Part shown: positions 59,820 to 64,000 of the stretch, piece after piece
How the letters are laid out: every line of letters begins with the position of its first letter
How positions within the stretch are numbered: position 1 is the stretch's first letter
Assembly (NCBI GenBank): GCA_963709525.1
Contig: CAVPXB010000010.1
Coordinates: forward strand, 62,001-126,000
Reading direction: 5' to 3'
DNA: 64,000 bases
Source: CAIWHR01 sp963709525
GTDB lineage: Bacteria > Pseudomonadota > Gammaproteobacteria > Burkholderiales > Casimicrobiaceae
Position numbers and translations under genes: made by a program
Notes under the pieces: generated by a model
The model's input: the letters and a program-made list of their open reading frames with translations, nothing else
Told to the model about the DNA's origin: nothing
Databases searched by the model: none

Positions 59820-61136
59820 ATGAGCGACGCGCTGTCGATCTTCGCGGCCGCTCGCGAGGCCGCGGACGCGCCCGGCCTGCGGGTCGAGGGGCGTGTCCAT
59901 ACGTTTGCCGACCTGGCGGCGCTGGCCGCGGCACGGCTGCACGTGCTGCAGCGAGCGCTGGTACCGGGCCGGCCCTTCCCGCTGGTCGCCGACAACACGC
60001 TGGCGACGGTGATCACGCTCTACGCGCTGTTCGAACTGCGCGTGCCCGTGCTGCTGCTGCACCCCAGGCTCATGACGGGCGAGCGCGACGCACTGGCGGG
60101 CGCGGCTGCGCGCGCGCTGGTGCCTGCCGACGCAGCGGCGATCATCTACACCTCGGGCACGACCGGCACGCCACGGGGCGCCGTGCTCACCCGGTCGGCA
60201 ATCGTCGCCTCGGCCGAGGCCGGTGCCGCCAACCTGGGCTGGCAGGCCGATGACTGTTGGCTGCTGTGCATGCCGATCGCGCGCGTCGGGGGCTTGTCGA
60301 TCGTCACCCGCAGCCTGCTGGCGCGGCGCTGCATCGCGCTGCATCCGGCCTTCGACGCCGAACGCCTTCCGGGGTGGATCGACCTGCAGCGGGTGACGCT
60401 CGCGTCGCTGGTTCCGACGATGCTGGTGCAATTGCTCGATGCCCATCCCGGGTGGGTGCCGCCGGCGCATCTGCGCGCCGTGCTGGTCGGTGGTGCGGCA
60501 GCGCGTGAAAACCTGTTGCGGCGCGCGGCGGCGCGCGGCCTGCCCGTCGTCCTCACCTATGGCCTCACCGAAACCTGTTCGCAGGTCGTGGCGACGCCGT
60601 ACGCGGGCCGGTTTGCGCCCTGGGAGCATGGCGACGGTCGGGTGCTGCCGGGCGCGGAGGTCCGCATCCATGATGACCGCATCGAGGTCCGCGGACCGAT
60701 GCGGATGGCGGGGTACCTCGGCGAGCAGACGTTGCACGCCGCCGAATGGTTCGACACCGGCGATCTGGGCGACTTCGACGCCCGCGGGTGCCTGCGTGTG
60801 CACGCCCGGCGCACCGATCTCATCGTCACCGGCGGCGAGAACGTCTACCCCGCCGAGGTGGAGCGCGTGCTGGAGGCACTGCCGGGGATTGCCGAAGCGG
60901 GCGTGTTCGGGCTTGCCGACGACACCTGGGGCGAGACGGTGGCCGCCGCACTGGTTGCAGGCGCGCAGGCGCCCGGCGATGCCGAGCTGTCGGCGTTCGT
61001 CAACACGACGCTCGCCCCGCACAAGCGTCCGCGGCGCATCTGTTACGTCGCACGCCTTCCCCATACGCCCGCGGGAAAAATCGACCGCGCCGCGCTGCAT
61101 TCGCTGGCTGTGGGCTTGCGATCACTCAAGGGTTGA
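59820..61136 (+). CDS. menE: o-Succinylbenzoate--CoA ligase (MenE-like)
   Basis: Acyl-adenylate-forming enzyme of 438 residues. P-loop AAIIYTSGTTGTPRGAVLTR, A4 region LLCMPIARVGGLSIVTRSLL, A5 VVLTYGLTETCSQVVATPY, A7 WFDTGDLGDFDARGCLRVHA, A8 RRTDLIVTGGENVYPAEVER, A10 Lys in TPAGKIDRAAL. Position directly after menB supports the o-succinylbenzoate substrate. Other menaquinone genes (menD, menC, menF) are not in this window. Confidence 0.9.
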   Translation: MSDALSIFAAAREAADAPGLRVEGRVHTFADLAALAAARLHVLQRALVPGRPFPLVADNTLATVITLYALFELRVPVLLLHPRLMTGERDALAGAAARALVPADAAAIIYTSGTTGTPRGAVLTRSAIVASAEAGAANLGWQADDCWLLCMPIARVGGLSIVTRSLLARRCIALHPAFDAERLPGWIDLQRVTLASLVPTMLVQLLDAHPGWVPPAHLRAVLVGGAAARENLLRRAAARGLPVVLTYGLTETCSQVVATPYAGRFAPWEHGDGRVLPGAEVRIHDDRIEVRGPMRMAGYLGEQTLHAAEWFDTGDLGDFDARGCLRVHARRTDLIVTGGENVYPAEVERVLEALPGIAEAGVFGLADDTWGETVAAALVAGAQAPGDAELSAFVNTTLAPHKRPRRICYVARLPHTPAGKIDRAALHSLAVGLRSLKG

Positions 61137-61182
61137 TGCGATAACAGCATCCCCGACCTGTTTTCCCGCAGAAGGAGCCGCC

Positions 61183-62025
61183 ATGCCTCGTCACCCGCAA
61201 GCCGTCGTTCGCCCGGCCTCCACCGTCATCGCGATGGTGGCCCTGTCGCTGCTCGCCGTCGCGCCTGCCCATGCCGCGCCCGCGACCGAGTGCACGGCGA
61301 TCAATGTCTGCTTCTGCATCAACACCGATTTTCGAGCTGCGATCGACGACAAGGTCGCCTACTACCGGCGGGCGATCGCCGACCAGAAGGCCAAGGGCAA
61401 GGCGATCGGCTACATGAGCGTCCCGCTGTCGACCGCGGGCGGCAGTTATTTTGGTGTCAATCGCGAGGTGGGCGAGAAGGTGAAGGAGCGCGTCGAGGCG
61501 CGCTACGGCGAGGCATCGGTGTGGTTGCTGAATCCGGTGGCAAAGGAAGCCGACCTGCCGGCGCAAGACGGGGTGCGCGCCGGGCAAGGGGACTACCTGC
61601 TGCTGTGGACGCGCGTCCTCGAAGGCGTGCAAGGGCTGGGTGAGGATTTCGATTTCGTCTATTTCGTCGGCCCCTCCGACTACGCCGCGCATTTCGGCCT
61701 GACGGGCAAGGGCGATCTCGACCGCCTCGCGGTGTATTTCAACGAGCGGCTGAAGACGGACGCGGACTTGAAGCGTGCTGTCGAGCGCGGCACCGTGACC
61801 GCCGCGAGTTTTCGCAACTTCTACGGCCTGCGCGCCTCGGTGGCTTTCAGCGTCGGCGCGCACGACGAGTGGAACGTCATCCGCGCCGTCAACGCACGCC
61901 GCCGCGATGACGCCAAATTCGGACTCGCCAACCAGTTGCCGGTGATGTTCGACGGGCGCGCGGCATCGAGCGCCGAAGCGGAGCAGGGCGTGGCAACCGG
62001 CAACGCGGGGGCGTGCAAGACCTGA
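61183..62025 (+). CDS. Secreted hypothetical protein
   Basis: 280 residues, clear signal peptide (STVIAMVALSLLAVAPAHAA) and a GAAGGAG ribosome site. The mature start has three cysteines in 11 residues (TECTAINVCFCINTDFR), followed by a helical and aromatic region (VAYYRRAIADQKAKGKAIGY, SVWLLNPVAKEADLP, GDYLLLWTRVLEGVQ, DFDFVYFVGPSDYAAHFGL) and a last cysteine near the C-terminus (NAGACKT). I do not recognise it. It lies 46 bases after menE and 21 before the ATPase. Confidence 0.75.
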   Translation: MPRHPQAVVRPASTVIAMVALSLLAVAPAHAAPATECTAINVCFCINTDFRAAIDDKVAYYRRAIADQKAKGKAIGYMSVPLSTAGGSYFGVNREVGEKVKERVEARYGEASVWLLNPVAKEADLPAQDGVRAGQGDYLLLWTRVLEGVQGLGEDFDFVYFVGPSDYAAHFGLTGKGDLDRLAVYFNERLKTDADLKRAVERGTVTAASFRNFYGLRASVAFSVGAHDEWNVIRAVNARRRDDAKFGLANQLPVMFDGRAASSAEAEQGVATGNAGACKT

Positions 62026-62046
62026 CCGGGTTTCAAGGAGCGCCCC

Positions 62047-64000
62047 ATGCAAGACCGGGAATCGCACGGCAAGCCGATCGAGGAACTCGTCGCCGGTTTC
62101 GAAACGCACCTCGAACGCGGCCTCACCGGGCAGGAAGTGCGGGAGCGACTGGCGAAGCACGGCGCCAACGCGCTCACCGAGCGTCCCCAGCCCGGGTTCC
62201 TCCTGCTGCTTTTCGACCAGTTCAACAACTACCTGGTCATCATCCTGGTGATCGCAGCGGTCGTGTCGGCACTCCTCGGCGAGACCATCGATTCCATCGC
62301 CATCCTGGTCATCGTCGGGCTCAACGCCGTGGTCGGCGTCATCCAGGAAGCGAAGGCCGAGCAGGCGCTGGCGGCGCTGAAGAAGATGTCCGCCCCCAAT
62401 GCCCAGGTGATCCGCGACGGCCATCAGCTCAGCGTTCCGAGCCGCGAGATCGTCGGCGGCGACATCGTCCTCCTCGAGGCGGGCAACTATGTCCCGGCCG
62501 ACGTGCGCCTCTTCGAAAGCATCAACCTCAAGGTCGAGGAGGCCTCGCTTACCGGCGAGTCCCTGCCGGTCGAAAAGAACGCCGCGGTGGTGCTGGACCG
62601 CGAAATCCCCCTCGGCGACCGCAAGAACACCGCGTTCATGGGCACGGTCGTCACCTACGGGCGCGGCAAGGGCATCGTCACCGGCACGGGGATGAACACG
62701 CAGATCGGCCTCATCGCACAGATGATCCAGTCCTTCGAGGTCGAGGACACGCCGCTGCAGAAGAAGCTCGGGCAGCTGGGCAGGGTCCTCGGCACCGGGT
62801 GCCTCGCGCTTTGCGCCATCGTCTTCGTCTACGGCCTGTTCCGGGACGCTGACCTCGCCGCGGCGTTCGACGGCAGCTTCGTCGACTATCTCCATGCCCA
62901 GCGCGGAACCATCATCAACCTCTTCATGACCGCCGTCAGCCTCGCCATCGCCGCGGTGCCGGAGGGACTGCCCGCGATCGTGACCATCTGCCTGGCCCTC
63001 GGGATGCAGCGGATGATCAGGCACCACGCGCTCATCCGGAAGCTCCCTGCCGTCGAGACCCTCGGCTGCGCGACGGTGATCCTCTCCGACAAGACCGGCA
63101 CCCTCACGCAGAACCAGATGACGGTGGTAGAGGCCTGGGCCGGCGGCCGGCGCTTCCGGATCACCGGCGAAGGCTACAGCCCGACCGGTGAGTTCTTCGC
63201 TGGCGACGAGCGCTTCGATCCGCGCCTGGACCCCGACGCCACGGCGCTGCTGCAGGGCGCCATCGCCTGCAACGACGCGAAGCTGGAGGAGAACGCCGAC
63301 GAGTCCGGCGCCCGCTCGTGGCAGATCATCGGCGACCCCACGGAAGGCGCGATGATCGTCGCCGCGGCGAAGAGCGGTCTGCTGCAGGACGAGTTCGCAC
63401 GGACGTTGCCCCGGGTCCAGGAGATCCCGTTCGATTCCGAACGCAAGCGGATGACGACCCTCCACCGCAACGAAGGCACGGGTGCTGCAGCGTCGGGTTT
63501 TGCCTATCCGCCGCTGGTCGCCCTGGTGAAGGGCGCGCCCGACGTCATCGTCGAACTGTGCGGCCACATGCTGGACGGTGGCCAGGTCGTGGCGATCACG
63601 CCGGCGATGCGCCGCGCGATCCTCGACCAGAACCGCGACATGGCGAGCGACGCCCTGCGCGTGCTGGGCGTGGCCTACCGCGCGCTGGAAGAGATTCCGG
63701 CAGAGGTGAGTCCCGCGACCGTCGAGAAAGACCTCGTCTTTGTCGGCCTCCTCGGCATGATCGACCCGCCGCGACCGGAGGTGATCGCGGCACTGAAGGT
63801 CGCCAAGGCTGCCGGGCTCAAGACGGTGATGGTGACCGGCGACTACAAGGACACCGCCGAGGCCATCGCCCGCGACATCGGGCTGCGGGCACCCAGCGGG
63901 TTGGTGCTCACCGGGGCCGAGATCGAAAAACTCAGCGACGAGGAGCTCGCGGCCTGCGCCGACCGCATCGACGTCTGCTGTCGCCTCTCGCCGCAGCACA
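62047..64000 (+). CDS. P2-type cation-transporting ATPase (3' truncated by window edge)
   Basis: Calcium-type P-ATPase, open to the last base (about 651 residues visible). An N-terminal cation-ATPase domain (IEELVAGFETHLERGLTGQE) is followed by M1/M2, the actuator loop (LKVEEASLTGESLPVEKNAA), M4 with AIAAVPEGLPAIVTICLALG, the phosphorylation site ILSDKTGTLTQNQMTV (Asp348), the nucleotide domain KGAPDVIVELCGHM and MIDPPRPEVIAALKVAKAAG with VMVTGDYKDTAEAIA. PEGLP in M4 fits Ca2+ or related P2A pumps. Ribosome site AAGGAG. Confidence 0.95.
   Translation, partial: MQDRESHGKPIEELVAGFETHLERGLTGQEVRERLAKHGANALTERPQPGFLLLLFDQFNNYLVIILVIAAVVSALLGETIDSIAILVIVGLNAVVGVIQEAKAEQALAALKKMSAPNAQVIRDGHQLSVPSREIVGGDIVLLEAGNYVPADVRLFESINLKVEEASLTGESLPVEKNAAVVLDREIPLGDRKNTAFMGTVVTYGRGKGIVTGTGMNTQIGLIAQMIQSFEVEDTPLQKKLGQLGRVLGTGCLALCAIVFVYGLFRDADLAAAFDGSFVDYLHAQRGTIINLFMTAVSLAIAAVPEGLPAIVTICLALGMQRMIRHHALIRKLPAVETLGCATVILSDKTGTLTQNQMTVVEAWAGGRRFRITGEGYSPTGEFFAGDERFDPRLDPDATALLQGAIACNDAKLEENADESGARSWQIIGDPTEGAMIVAAAKSGLLQDEFARTLPRVQEIPFDSERKRMTTLHRNEGTGAAASGFAYPPLVALVKGAPDVIVELCGHMLDGGQVVAITPAMRRAILDQNRDMASDALRVLGVAYRALEEIPAEVSPATVEKDLVFVGLLGMIDPPRPEVIAALKVAKAAGLKTVMVTGDYKDTAEAIARDIGLRAPSGLVLTGAEIEKLSDEELAACADRIDVCCRLSPQH

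Noticed and set aside
61126..63999. A 957-codon open frame on the minus strand
   Set aside because: It lies antisense to menE's end, the secreted protein and the P-type ATPase. The plus strand gives textbook ATPase motifs (TGES, PEGLP, DKTGTLT), whereas the minus frame has no recognisable domain and the His/Arg/Asp-rich look of a high-GC shadow.
9384..64000. Search for CRISPR arrays, tRNA or rRNA genes, prophage and toxin-antitoxin loci
   Set aside because: No regularly spaced repeats, cloverleaf or rRNA signatures, integrases, phage structural genes or recognisable toxin-antitoxin pairs were found by reading. This is a visual judgement, not a computed search.

Overview
The window joins two unrelated pieces of DNA at about position 9384. 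Bases 1-9383 read as a Chloroflexota (Anaerolineae-like) fragment. It carries the end of an F1 ATP synthase operon (atpD, atpC), an mreB homologue, a NYN-HEAT protein, a two-gene restriction-modification locus, a PEBP lipoprotein, NfeD and a LonB-type protease. It also has dispersed hairpin repeats of a style I associate with that phylum, and about 15 frame breaks in 9.4 kb. Bases 9384-64000 read as a high-GC betaproteobacterium (Burkholderiales or Rhodocyclales-like), judged from AceK, DUF1631, DUF3149, YaeQ, PPK2, the TRAP and Bug/TctC receptors and the repeat types. This part has only three visible frame breaks in 54.6 kb. At the junction a LonB gene lacking its N-terminus is fused to a DksA/TraR-like gene lacking its zinc finger. 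An assembly chimera is the simplest reading.

Layout of the betaproteobacterial part. 9.4-14.3 kb: Hsp20, a KTSC protein, a Yip1-like membrane protein, MsrA, a family 5 solute-binding protein and an MliC lipoprotein. 14.4-18.4 kb: AceK and small envelope proteins, interleaved with a family of about 165-bp palindromic repeats. 18.4-29.6 kb: zinc metallopeptidase, MDR oxidoreductase, esterase, SET methyltransferase, PPK2, a papain-like peptidase fused to an alpha/beta hydrolase, YaeQ, an AEC transporter, an RhlE-type helicase and an S4 protein. 29.7-43.5 kb: a CBS protein with an SLC13-type permease, Uup, a MITE-like element, DUF1631, an SDR, an LpxL-type acyltransferase, UraA, a divergent ArgB and a LysR regulator.

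Two metabolic clusters stand out. At 43.8-52.7 kb, a FucI-like isomerase and an FGGY kinase diverge from a DapA-family lyase, a GntR/FCD regulator and a complete TRAP transporter (DctPQM), with a hexose-phosphate mutarotase gene converging on the isomerase. This looks like a complete uptake and catabolism unit for an unidentified sugar or sugar acid. At 53.7-57.7 kb, four genes encode a sodium-pumping biotin-dependent decarboxylase, most likely methylmalonyl-CoA decarboxylase. They are followed by an orphan Bug receptor, menB and menE, so the organism probably makes menaquinone and conserves energy from decarboxylation under anoxic conditions. The window ends inside a P-type ATPase gene.

No tRNA, rRNA, CRISPR array, prophage or intact insertion sequence was seen. 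The least explained structures are the palindromic repeat family (14.4, 17.5, 18.3 and 55.8 kb), the peptidase-hydrolase fusion and the chimeric junction.
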